Notes under the pieces: model-generated
What the model saw: only the letters and a program-made list of their open reading frames with translations
Databases searched by the model: none
Told to the model about the DNA's origin: nothing
Translations under genes and position numbers: made by a program
In this document: one piece after another, positions 41,967 through 55,858 of the stretch
Position numbering within the stretch: position 1 is the stretch's first letter
Layout of the letters: each line of letters begins with the position of its first letter
DNA from: Acidobacteriota bacterium
GTDB taxonomy: Bacteria; Acidobacteriota; Vicinamibacteria; Vicinamibacterales; JAKQTR01
DNA: 64,000 bases
Direction: 5' to 3'
Assembly: GCA_029562975.1 (NCBI GenBank)
Contig: JAKQTR010000024.1
Coordinates: 93,993 to 157,992 of the forward strand

Positions 41967-43301
41967 ATGAAGATCGGCTTCGTCTCCCTCGGCTGCCCCA
42001 AGAACCTCGTGGACTCGGAGCTCATGCTCGGCCTGCTTCGGCAGGCCGGGCACGACGTCACGGCGGAGGCGTCGGAGGCCGAGGTGATCGTCGTCAACAC
42101 CTGCGCGTTCATCGAATCGGCGCAGCAGGAGTCGGTGGACGCGGTCCTCGAGATGGCGGGCTTCAAGTCCGGGGGCCGCTGCCGGCGGCTCGTGGTGGCG
42201 GGCTGCCTCGCCGAGCGGTTCCGCGACCGCCTCAGCGAGGCGATTGGCGAGATCGACGCCGTGCTGGGCACGGGCGAAGTGGCCGACATCGTCCGGGCCG
42301 TCTCGGGGACTCCCGCCCGGCGCCGCGCGCCGGGCTACCTCCCGCCCGCCGGCGCGCCGCGGACGCTGGCCACCCCCCCGCACTACGCGTACTTGAAGGT
42401 CGCCGAAGGCTGCAGCTGCTCGTGCGCGTTCTGCGTCATCCCCTCGCTTCGGGGCCCGTACCGCAGCCGCCCCGCCTCGTCGATCCTCGCCGAGGCGAGG
42501 GCGCTCTCGGAGCGCGGCGTGCGCGAGGTCCTGCTGGTCTCGCAGGACACGAGCCGCTACGGCGCCGATCGCGGCGAGCGCGGCGCCCTGGCCAGGCTGC
42601 TGCGGCGGCTGGAGCGCGTGGACGGCCTCGAGTGGGTCCGCCTCCTCTACCTCTATCCCACCACCATCGGCGACGACGTGCTCGACGTGATGGCGGAGTC
42701 CCCGAAGATCTGCAAGTACGTGGACCTGCCGCTGCAGCACGCCGCGCCGGGCGTGCTCCGGCGGATGAAGCGGCCCGGCAGCGGGACAACCTACCGGCGG
42801 CTGCTGGATCGCATCCGGGCGCGCGTGCCGGGCGTGGCCCTGCGAACGACGCTCATCGTCGGCTTCCCCGGCGAGACGCCCGGCGAGTTCGAGGAGCTCG
42901 CGAGCTTCGTGCGCGACGTCCGCTTCGATCACCTGGGCGTGTTCGCCTACTCGCACGAGGAGGGCACCCCCGCCTACCGCCGCGTCGACGACGTGCCGGC
43001 GAGCGTGAAACGGGCGCGCCGGAACGCGATCATGGGCCTGCAGAAGCGCCTCGTGCGCGAGGCCCACCGGCGGCGGATCGGCGAGGCCGTCAGGCTGATG
43101 GTGGACGGGGCGTCCCCGGAGCACGGCCTGGTGCTGCGCGGCCGGCTCGAGAGCCAGGCGCCCGAGATCGACGGCTGCGTCTATTTGACCGGCGCGGCCC
43201 CGGGACGCGCGCGGGCCGGCGACCTCCTGGACGGCCGGGTCGTGGCGTTCCGGGACTACGACCTCGTCGTGGAGCCGTTGCCCGGGCGGACGGGCGGGTG
43301 A
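41967..43301 (+). CDS. rimO: Ribosomal protein S12 methylthiotransferase
   Basis: 444 residues, radical-SAM enzyme that adds a methylthio group to Asp88 of ribosomal protein S12. The N-terminal UPF0004 domain has Cys10, Cys46 and Cys80 for the auxiliary cluster (SLGCPKNLVDSE, VNTCAF, VAGCLAERF). The radical-SAM cluster is Cys149-x3-Cys153-x2-Cys156 (EGCSCSCAFCVIP). A C-terminal TRAM-like domain follows from about 375. The motif PSLRGPYRSR supports RimO over MiaB. The ATG at 41967 opens the conserved MKIGFVSLGC; ATG 41958 is an alternative. A promoter for the rimP operon overlaps its stop. Confidence 0.95.
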   Translation: MKIGFVSLGCPKNLVDSELMLGLLRQAGHDVTAEASEAEVIVVNTCAFIESAQQESVDAVLEMAGFKSGGRCRRLVVAGCLAERFRDRLSEAIGEIDAVLGTGEVADIVRAVSGTPARRRAPGYLPPAGAPRTLATPPHYAYLKVAEGCSCSCAFCVIPSLRGPYRSRPASSILAEARALSERGVREVLLVSQDTSRYGADRGERGALARLLRRLERVDGLEWVRLLYLYPTTIGDDVLDVMAESPKICKYVDLPLQHAAPGVLRRMKRPGSGTTYRRLLDRIRARVPGVALRTTLIVGFPGETPGEFEELASFVRDVRFDHLGVFAYSHEEGTPAYRRVDDVPASVKRARRNAIMGLQKRLVREAHRRRIGEAVRLMVDGASPEHGLVLRGRLESQAPEIDGCVYLTGAAPGRARAGDLLDGRVVAFRDYDLVVEPLPGRTGG

Positions 43302-43307
43302 TATACT
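43302..43307 (+). promoter_or_regulatory. -10 box of the rimP-pnp operon
   Basis: TATACT immediately after the rimO stop. It would start transcription near 43314 and give a 70-nt leader that contains the hairpin described next. Confidence 0.55.
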
Positions 43308-43340
43308 GAAGTGCTTCGTAAGTCCCATCTGAGACCCTTG

Positions 43341-43364
43341 AAGTGGGCTCGAGCCCACTTTTTT
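43341..43364 (+). terminator. rimP leader: terminator-like attenuator
   Basis: AAGTGGGCTC/GAGCCCACTT is a perfect 20-bp palindrome (43341-43360) running into six T (43359-43364), 20 nt before the rimP start and ahead of its ribosome site AGGGGAGG (43371-43378). Its form and place match the terminator-like hairpins found before rimP in many bacteria (the rimP leader). It may attenuate transcription of the whole operon. Confidence 0.8.
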
Positions 43365-43384
43365 CGTTTCAGGGGAGGTTCGGC

Positions 43385-43903
43385 GTGGGCGGTCCGGAGG
43401 CCGGCGGGCAGATCGAGCGCATTCGCGCCCTCGCGGAGCGCGTGGCCGCGTCGCGGGGGCTCGACGTGTTCGACGTCCAGTTCCGCCGCGAGGCCCGCGG
43501 GTGGACGCTGCGCATCGTGCTCGACAGGCCCGGCGCGCCCGTGCACGCCGGGCGGGCCGGCGGGGCCGGCGACGCCGACGGGGTGACGATCGACGACTGC
43601 CAGTTCGTGAGCCGCGAGGTCGGGACGCTGCTCGACGTCGAGGACCTCATCGGGCGCCGCTACACCCTCGAGGTGTCGTCGCCGGGCCTCGACCGGCCGC
43701 TGCGCGGCCCGGACGACTACAGGCGCTTCGCGGGCTGCCTGGCGAAGTTCGTCCTCGCCGGGCCCGTGGACGGCCAGACGCACGTCGAAGGGCGATTGCA
43801 GGGCATGGACGGCGACGAGGTGCTCGTGGCGGCGGGAACAGGCGCGGTCAGGAGGATCCCGAGCGGGCGGATCGCGCGCGCCCGGCTCGAAGTGGAGTTC
43901 TAG
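43385..43903 (+). CDS. rimP: Ribosome maturation factor
   Basis: 172 residues from GTG at 43385, 6 nt after AGGGGAGG. RimP helps assemble the 30S subunit. Family elements: IERIRALAERVAASRGLDVFDVQFRRE, the strand-turn TIDDCQFVSREVGTLLDVED, YTLEVSSPGLDRPLRGPDDYRRF near the middle, and a C-terminal SH3-like domain ending IPSGRIARARLEVEF. An insertion of about 12 residues (APVHAGRAGGAGDADG) lies between the first two strands. The open frame reaches back to 43343 inside the leader hairpin; the GTG at 43385 fits the ribosome site. First gene of the operon. Confidence 0.93.
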   Translation: MGGPEAGGQIERIRALAERVAASRGLDVFDVQFRREARGWTLRIVLDRPGAPVHAGRAGGAGDADGVTIDDCQFVSREVGTLLDVEDLIGRRYTLEVSSPGLDRPLRGPDDYRRFAGCLAKFVLAGPVDGQTHVEGRLQGMDGDEVLVAAGTGAVRRIPSGRIARARLEVEF

Positions 43904-43905
43904 GC

Positions 43906-45285
<1,380 letters not shown>

Positions 45286-45294
45286 AGGTCAGCG

Positions 45295-48195
<2,901 letters not shown>

Positions 48196-48246
48196 GCGGC
48201 GGGGCCGCGCGGGCGCCGGCCGCCCGTCGAGGGCACGAAGGGACCG

Positions 48247-48675
48247 ATGGCACAGGGATTCCGCCCCGATCGCCTCGGCGATCAGATCCGGACGGAGACG
48301 AGCGACATCCTCGCCCGCGAGGTGCACGACCGCGGCATCGGGTTCGTGACCCTCACGCGGGTGAGCGTGACGAAGGACCTCCAGATCGCGCGGATCTACT
48401 ACACGACGCTGGCGGCGGGCGACGCCCGGAAGGAAACCGGCCGGGCGCTCGAGCGCGCGAAGCCGTTCGTGCGGCGCCAGCTCGCCGGCCGGCTGAGGCT
48501 CCGCCGCATGCCGGACATCGAGTTCCGATTCGACCAGTCGATCGAGCACCAGGCGCGGATCGAGCAGCTCATCCACGACATCCACGAGCAGGACGCGGTG
48601 CAGAAGCGCGACGGCGCCTCCGGCCGGCCTGCGGCCGGGGAACGGCCGACCGATGACCTCCCAGACCTGGACTGA
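48247..48675 (+). CDS. rbfA: Ribosome-binding factor A
   Basis: 142 residues; binds the 30S subunit and aids 16S 5'-end maturation, notably in cold. The KH-like fold shows FRPDRLGDQIRTETSDILAREVHDRGIGFVTLTRVSVTKDL (in parts) and the C-terminal RMPDIEFRFDQSIEHQARIEQLI. The final 20 residues are an extra polar tail. The downstream nrnA begins inside this gene (23-nt overlap), indicating coupling. Confidence 0.94.
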   Translation: MAQGFRPDRLGDQIRTETSDILAREVHDRGIGFVTLTRVSVTKDLQIARIYYTTLAAGDARKETGRALERAKPFVRRQLAGRLRLRRMPDIEFRFDQSIEHQARIEQLIHDIHEQDAVQKRDGASGRPAAGERPTDDLPDLD

Positions 48676-49666
48676 CCCGGGCGCCTGCCGGCGCGTGTGC
48701 GAGGCGCTGCTCAGGTACCGCCGGGTCGTCGTCACGTCGCACACCCGGCCCGACGGCGATTCCATCGGCTCGTCGCTCGCCCTCGCATGGGCGCTGAGGG
48801 AGCTGGGCATCGAAGCCCGGGTCGTGCATCGCGATCCGCCGCCCCTGCCGCTGTCGGAGTTCGCGGGCGCCGACGAGATCGAAGTCGGCGAGGCGCTGCC
48901 GGCCGGGTGCGAGGCGGTCGTGGTGCTCGAATGCGGGGACCTCGCGCGCACCGGCCTCTCCGGCTTCGACGGCCTGCCCGTCATCAACGTCGACCACCAC
49001 CCCGGCAACACGGGGTACGGCTCGGTCCAGTGGTTCGACGGCACGGCGGCCGCGTGCGGGGAAATGGTGTTCGCGATCATCGAGGAGCTGGGCGTTCCCC
49101 TGTCGGCCGACATGGCCACGCAGCTGTTCGTGGCCATCGTGACCGACACCGGCTCGTTCCGCTACCCCGGCACGTCGCCGCGGACCTTCGCGACGAGCGG
49201 CCGGCTCGTCCAGGCCGGTGCCGACCCGGTCCACGTGGCGCGGACGCTCTTCGACAGCTCCACCATCGGCCGGCTGCGCCTGCAGGCCGCCGTGCTGCAA
49301 AGCCTGGAAGTCGACGACGCGGGCCGGCTGGCCCTTCTCCAGCTCGACGACGCGACGCTCGCCCGGTCCGGCGGCACGCTCGCGGAGACCGACGGGCTGA
49401 TCAACCTGCCGCTGGGCGTCAAGGCGGTCCAGGCCGCGGTCTTCTTCAAAGAGGCGGGCCCCGGCCAGTGGCGCGTGAGCCTCCGCTCGAAGGGCGACGT
49501 CGACGTGGGGCGCGTCGCGAGAAGCTTCGGCGGCGGCGGGCACAAGCACGCGTCCGGGTGCACGCTGACGGGGACCCTCGCCGAGGTGAAGTCCCGCGTG
49601 CTCGAGCGCGTCAGGCCGGAGATCGCGTCTGCCGCGCCCGAGCCGTCGCGCAGCGGCGGCCGCTGA
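48653..49666 (+). CDS. nrnA: DHH-family phosphoesterase, nanoRNase/pAp-phosphatase
   Basis: 337 residues. DHH domain: TSHTRPDGDSIGSSLAL with Asp34 and Asp36, and the DHH motif Asp114-His115-His116 in INVDHHPGNTGYG; then IVTDTGSFRYPGTSPRTF. The DHHA1 domain ends GGGGHKHASGCTL near 300. NrnA-type enzymes degrade 2-5 nt RNAs and dephosphorylate pAp, and in this operon would finish RNA turnover begun by PNPase. The gene sits between rbfA and truB, an order seen in several non-proteobacterial phyla. Confidence 0.92.
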   Translation: MTSQTWTDPGACRRVCEALLRYRRVVVTSHTRPDGDSIGSSLALAWALRELGIEARVVHRDPPPLPLSEFAGADEIEVGEALPAGCEAVVVLECGDLARTGLSGFDGLPVINVDHHPGNTGYGSVQWFDGTAAACGEMVFAIIEELGVPLSADMATQLFVAIVTDTGSFRYPGTSPRTFATSGRLVQAGADPVHVARTLFDSSTIGRLRLQAAVLQSLEVDDAGRLALLQLDDATLARSGGTLAETDGLINLPLGVKAVQAAVFFKEAGPGQWRVSLRSKGDVDVGRVARSFGGGGHKHASGCTLTGTLAEVKSRVLERVRPEIASAAPEPSRSGGR

Positions 49667-49676
49667 CGGGCCGGCC

Positions 49677-50597
49677 ATGGAACAGGCGAGCGGCGGCCCG
49701 GACCTCGGCCGCGGAGGCGTCATCGTCATCGACAAGCCGGCGGGGCCCACGTCCCACGACGTGGTGGCCGCGGTGCGGCGGCACTCCGGCGGCGCGAAGA
49801 TCGGGCACACGGGCACCCTGGACCCGTTCGCCACCGGCGTGCTGCCCCTGGTCGTGGGGAAAGCCACCCGCCTGGCGCGCTACGTGGGCGGCGGCGACAA
49901 GGAGTACCGCGCCGTCGTCCGGCTCGGACGCGCGACGGACACCCTCGACGCGTCGGGGCGCGTCGTGTCGGAGGCGCCGGCCGGGACGCGGACGCCGGAC
50001 GCGGCCGAGGTGGCCCGTGCGCTGCCGGCGTTCCTGGGATCCTGGCCCCAGACGCCGCCGGCCTTCTCGGCCAAACTGACAGGCGGCGTGCGGGCCTACG
50101 AACAGGCGCGGCGCGGAGTGCCGGTGAGCCTCGCGCCGGTGCCCGTGACGGTCTCCGAACTGGAGCTCGTCGGGATGGAGGGCCCGCTCGTCACGATTCG
50201 CCTCGTCGTGTCGGCCGGCTTCTACGTCCGGGCGTTCGCCGACGAGCTTGGATCGAAGCTCGGCGTGGGCGGATGCCTCGAGGCCCTGAGGCGCACGCGG
50301 AGCGGACCGTTCCGCGCCGAGGACGCCCTCAGCCTGGATCAGGTGATCGCGTCGGGGGTGGCCCGAGCGCTGCTGCCGCCAGAGGCGCTGCTGCTCGACT
50401 GGCCCGCGGTGGTCCTGACCGAGGAGGGCCTCGGCCGGGTCGCGCACGGGCGCGGCGTGGGGCCTGCCGAGTACCGGCCGATCCCGGGCGGCCGGCCCGG
50501 GGCGCTCGTGCGCCTGCTCGGGCCGGACCTCCGCCTGGCGGCCATCGGCGAGCCCGCGGGAGGCGGGACTTTGCATCCGGCCGTTGTACTGGGGTAA
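49677..50597 (+). CDS. truB: tRNA pseudouridine-55 synthase
   Basis: 306 residues; converts U55 of the T-loop of tRNAs to pseudouridine. The catalytic Asp49 lies in GHTGTLDPFATGVLPL, with DKPAGPTSHDVV ahead of it and RLGRATDTLDASG, the TruB insert VVSAGFYVRAFADELG and LRRTRSGPF following. A C-terminal PUA-like region is present but short. The ATG at 49677 is 10 bp after nrnA. A candidate rpsO promoter overlaps its stop. Confidence 0.95.
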   Translation: MEQASGGPDLGRGGVIVIDKPAGPTSHDVVAAVRRHSGGAKIGHTGTLDPFATGVLPLVVGKATRLARYVGGGDKEYRAVVRLGRATDTLDASGRVVSEAPAGTRTPDAAEVARALPAFLGSWPQTPPAFSAKLTGGVRAYEQARRGVPVSLAPVPVTVSELELVGMEGPLVTIRLVVSAGFYVRAFADELGSKLGVGGCLEALRRTRSGPFRAEDALSLDQVIASGVARALLPPEALLLDWPAVVLTEEGLGRVAHGRGVGPAEYRPIPGGRPGALVRLLGPDLRLAAIGEPAGGGTLHPAVVLG

Positions 50598-50600
50598 CAT
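50571..50600 (+). promoter_or_regulatory. Candidate internal promoter for rpsO-pnp
   Basis: TTGCAT (50571-50576), 18-nt spacer, TAACAT (50595-50600), overlapping the end of truB. It would give an 80-nt leader to rpsO, in which GCGG/CCGC (about 50611-50625) can pair. Confidence 0.4.
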
Positions 50601-50688
50601 GTTGAATTTGCGGGGCTAACCGCGATTCAGTACGGCGGGACCGGGCCGCGGAGGCGCGGTGCTGGACCGTTCGTGGAGGCGACGACAC

Positions 50689-50958
50689 GTGGCACTGACC
50701 AAAGACCGGAAGTCCGAGCTCATCAAGTCCTTCGAACGTCACGACGGCGACACCGGCTCGCCTGAAGTCCAGATCGCGATCCTGAGCGAGCGCATCAACT
50801 ATCTGACCGAGCACTTCAAGGTTCACGCCAAGGACCACCACTCGCGGCGCGGCCTGCTGATGCTGGTCGGCCAGCGCCGGCGCCTGCTCGACTACGTCAA
50901 GAGCAAGGACCCGAAGCGCTACGCGGCGATCATCGAGCGCCTGGGCATCCGCAAGTAA
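50689..50958 (+). CDS. rpsO: 30S ribosomal protein S15
   Basis: 89 residues, exactly the E. coli length. The start is GTG, with GGAGG about 10 nt upstream; an ATG at 50659 in frame would add a non-conserved Arg-rich leader. Conserved residues include [52 protein letters not shown] and [12 protein letters not shown] (in parts). S15 binds 16S helices 20-22 and often represses its own mRNA by binding the leader; a leader of 90 nt is present here. Confidence 0.97.
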   Translation: MALTKDRKSELIKSFERHDGDTGSPEVQIAILSERINYLTEHFKVHAKDHHSRRGLLMLVGQRRRLLDYVKSKDPKRYAAIIERLGIRK

Positions 50959-51014
50959 CCGCCGGGACGTCGGTGCCCGGCTGAGCCATGCCCGGGCCGG
51001 AGAGAAGCACGACC

Positions 51015-53273
<2,259 letters not shown>

Positions 53274-53284
53274 CCTCGCGCCCT

Positions 53285-53322
53285 GCGCGAGGGCCGGATC
53301 GAACTTCCCGGCCCTCTCGCGC
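53285..53322 (+). terminator. Possible operon terminator after pnp
   Basis: GCGCGAGGGCCGG pairs with CCGGCCCTCTCGCGC (2-nt bulge) to make a stable hairpin just after pnp; no T run follows, so efficiency is doubtful. Confidence 0.4.
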
Positions 53323-53349
53323 GTCAGAAGGATCGGGAGGGCCTCTCAC

Positions 53350-53733
53350 ATGGCAATCGGAGTGCTGGCTCGCCGCGCCGCTGCCGCCGGGCTGCTGTGC
53401 GCGGCCGCGCTGGGTGCCGGGAGCATCGGGTCCGGACAGGAGCAGGGACGCCGCGAGATCACGGTGGTGGCGAAGAGGTACGCCTTCTCGCCGGCGCGCA
53501 TCGAGGTGGCCGCCAACGACGTCCTCCGGATCACCCTCGTGGCCGAGGACATCCCGCACAGCTTCACCATCGACGAGTACCGCATTGCCAAGCGGGCGGC
53601 TCCGGGCAGCCCGGTCACGTTCGAGTTCCGGGCCGACCGGCCCGGCAGGTTTACCTACTACTGCAGCCTGACGAACGACGACGGCTGCCGCGACATGCGC
53701 GGCGAGCTGGTGGTCACGTCCCGGATCCCGTAG
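53350..53733 (+). CDS. Exported cupredoxin-fold protein with atypical ligands
   Basis: 127 residues with a signal peptide (1-30, AAAAGLLCAAALGAGSIGSG). The mature domain is a cupredoxin: EITVVAKRYAFSPARIEVAANDVLRITL, His70 in DIPHSF, and FTYYC with Cys105. In ordinary type 1 copper proteins Cys is followed by His and then Met (C-x4-H-x4-M); here the sequence runs Cys105-x7-Cys113-x2-Met116, so the second His is missing and replaced by Cys. Copper may bind in another geometry or not at all. Its end overlaps the convergent M48 gene by 20 nt. Confidence 0.78.
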   Translation: MAIGVLARRAAAAGLLCAAALGAGSIGSGQEQGRREITVVAKRYAFSPARIEVAANDVLRITLVAEDIPHSFTIDEYRIAKRAAPGSPVTFEFRADRPGRFTYYCSLTNDDGCRDMRGELVVTSRIP

Positions 53734-54868
53734 CCGGTCCCGCGCCGCGCGCGGCCGCCCACGCCCGGGCGGCCGCCAGCCTCTCCTCGACCGGCGGATG
53801 GGTGTGGAAGAACGCCCTCGCCAGCGGCCCGGGATGTTCCTCGGCCAGGTTGTGCGCGCCGAGCCGGCGCACGGCCCTCGCGAATGCGTCGGCATTCCCC
53901 GTGAGATCGAGGGCGTACCGATCCGCGCGCCGTTCGCGCGCCCGCGACAGGGCGTGCGCCGCCGGCGCCGACAGGAGGCCGACGGCGAGCGAGACCAGGG
54001 CGACGATCGGAAGCCCGGCGGCGACGGGAGCGCCCGCCAGCGACAGCGGGCCCGCCGCCGCCCGAAGGGCCGCATCCGACGCGAGCAGCGCGGCCGCCGT
54101 CTGGGCGGCATCGATGCCGAGCGCGAACCAGATGTCCCGATGGGCCCGGTGCGCCAGCTCATGCGCCACCACGGCCTCGACTTCCTCGCTCCGATAGTCC
54201 GAGGCCAGCGTGTCGGACACGACGATGCGGCGGGTCCGGCCGAGCCCCACGAGCGCCGCGTTCGCGCGCGAGCTCCGGCCGCTCAGCCGCCACTCGACAA
54301 TGTCGATCGCCGGCACGCCGGCGCGCGCCGCCAGCGCGAGCAGGCGCCGGCGCAGCGCTTCGTCGCGCAGCGGCTGGAGCGCGCAGAAGAGCGGCAGCAC
54401 CAGCACGGGGGCGGCCCAGGCGGCGGCCACTGCCGCGGCGGCGGCCCCCGCCCAGGCCGGCAGCCACCAGCCGTCCGGCCAGCGCTGCAGGCACGCAGCC
54501 ACCCAGACGGAGGCGGCAAGCGCGAAGGCCAGCCCGACCAGTCCGGACTTGAGATGGTCCGCCAGCCACGCCGCCGCCTGCTGCCGCGACAGCCCGTAGC
54601 GGCGCTCGAGGATGAACCCGTTGTAGCACGCGAACGGCAGTCTGCCGGCTTCGTGGACTGCCGCCACGGCCAGCGCCCAGACGATGACGGCTCCGGGCAG
54701 GCGCAAGGCCGAAGGCAGACCGGCCGTCATCCGCCCGGCGGCCTCGCTCAGGTTCCTGGACCACCCGGTGAGCAGGAGCACGATGAGCCAGGCCGCCGTC
54801 CACGCCGCGCTCCCCGCGGCGGCGCGGCGCCGGAGACGGTGGTAGCGGCCGGCCCTGTCCTCGTTCAT
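53714..54868 (-). CDS. M48-family membrane metalloprotease (Ste24-like)
   Basis: 384 residues. Several transmembrane helices in the N-terminal half (AAWTAAWLIVLLLTG, VIVWALAVAAVHEAG, LAFALAASVWVAACL, AVAAAWAAPVLVLPLF) precede the zinc motif HELAH at 236-240 in VVAHELAHRAHRD, with a later Glu in RERRADRYAL. GFILERRYGLSRQ before the motif is a Ste24 feature. Members remove CAAX tripeptides in eukaryotes and act in membrane quality control in bacteria. It may share a transcript with the DUF4097 lipoprotein gene about 100 bp upstream. Confidence 0.88.
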   Translation of the reverse strand: MNEDRAGRYHRLRRRAAAGSAAWTAAWLIVLLLTGWSRNLSEAAGRMTAGLPSALRLPGAVIVWALAVAAVHEAGRLPFACYNGFILERRYGLSRQQAAAWLADHLKSGLVGLAFALAASVWVAACLQRWPDGWWLPAWAGAAAAAVAAAWAAPVLVLPLFCALQPLRDEALRRRLLALAARAGVPAIDIVEWRLSGRSSRANAALVGLGRTRRIVVSDTLASDYRSEEVEAVVAHELAHRAHRDIWFALGIDAAQTAAALLASDAALRAAAGPLSLAGAPVAAGLPIVALVSLAVGLLSAPAAHALSRARERRADRYALDLTGNADAFARAVRRLGAHNLAEEHPGPLARAFFHTHPPVEERLAAARAWAAARGAGPATGSGT

Positions 54869-54969
54869 GCCTGCCCGTTTCAGGCGCCTGCCGCGCCGCA
54901 GGCGCGCTCACGGAAGCCGGCGCGCCGGACACGCACGCGGACCGGTCCCGACCGGGCCCGTCCGCGCCC

Positions 54970-55782
54970 TTACTGGGCGCGCCCGACGCGGATGCGCCCG
55001 TTCACCGTCTCGAGCCGCAGCGGCGCGCCGCCCCCGTTGATGGCGCCATCCAGCTTCCGGCGGCCGGCTTCCCCCGTCCGCTCGAAAGGCAGGTCGGCCA
55101 CGCTGATCCCGCCGTTGACGCTGCGCGCCGAGAGGGTCGCCTTCGCGTCGCCCGGCAGGCGGAGATCCACCGACCCGTTGGTCGTCTCGAGGGCCACGCC
55201 GCCGTCGCCGAGCGCCGCCATCCGGACCTTTATCGACCCGTTGGTCGTTTCCGCCTTGACGTCCCCGCTCAGGTCCGTGCCGTCGATGCTGCCGTTGGTG
55301 GATTCCGCCTTCAGCGCCGCTGCGGCCCCGTTGACGGTGATGCTCCCATTGACGGTCTCGATCTCGAGCTTCGCGCGGCGCGGCGCCCGGATGGTGTAGG
55401 TCACCTCGACGGGCCGCCGTCGCGGCCCTTTCGGGGACGCCGTCCGCAGCCGCACCTCCGCCCCGCTCACCTCGTCTTCGATCTCGACGCTGTCGAGCGC
55501 CTCCCGGGCCGCTTCGTCCGAGGGCCCGTGCGCGACGACGAGCGCCTTGACGTCGAGGACGTCTCCGTCGCCGGTTTCGACGGACACGGCTCCGTTGACG
55601 TTCACCACCTCCAGGCGGGGCCCGGCGCCGCTCAGCGTGTAGGTGCGGGCCCACTGCCGCTCGGCGCGGCCGCGCCCGCCGTTCATCGTGCCGACGACGA
55701 CGTCGCAGGCCGTGACGCCGGCGGCGGCCCCGAACAGCAGCAGGACGGCCAACGGGGCGCGGGTCTTCTCGATCTGAAGCAT
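54970..55782 (-). CDS. DUF4097-type beta-repeat lipoprotein
   Basis: 270 residues. The N-terminus LAVLLLFGAAAGVTAC is a lipoprotein signal with the lipobox Cys at 26. From residue 63 a repeated turn [ST]xNG[SAG][IV] recurs: NG at 63-64, 145-146, 163-164, 181-182, 202-203, 223-224 and 261-262, most 18 or 21 residues apart, as expected of a beta-helix. DUF4097 proteins (adhesin-like or anti-sigma-type partners) have unknown ligands. The ATG at 55782 has GGAGGG 6 nt upstream; a GTG at 55794 is inside that site. Confidence 0.82.
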   Translation of the reverse strand: MLQIEKTRAPLAVLLLFGAAAGVTACDVVVGTMNGGRGRAERQWARTYTLSGAGPRLEVVNVNGAVSVETGDGDVLDVKALVVAHGPSDEAAREALDSVEIEDEVSGAEVRLRTASPKGPRRRPVEVTYTIRAPRRAKLEIETVNGSITVNGAAAALKAESTNGSIDGTDLSGDVKAETTNGSIKVRMAALGDGGVALETTNGSVDLRLPGDAKATLSARSVNGGISVADLPFERTGEAGRRKLDGAINGGGAPLRLETVNGRIRVGRAQ

Positions 55783-55858
55783 GCGTCCCTCCACATCGCG
55801 GTTTGACGGCAGCCGGGGCGGCGGAGTTCCTGCCCCGGAAGCCGTCCAGCCGCCGCGC

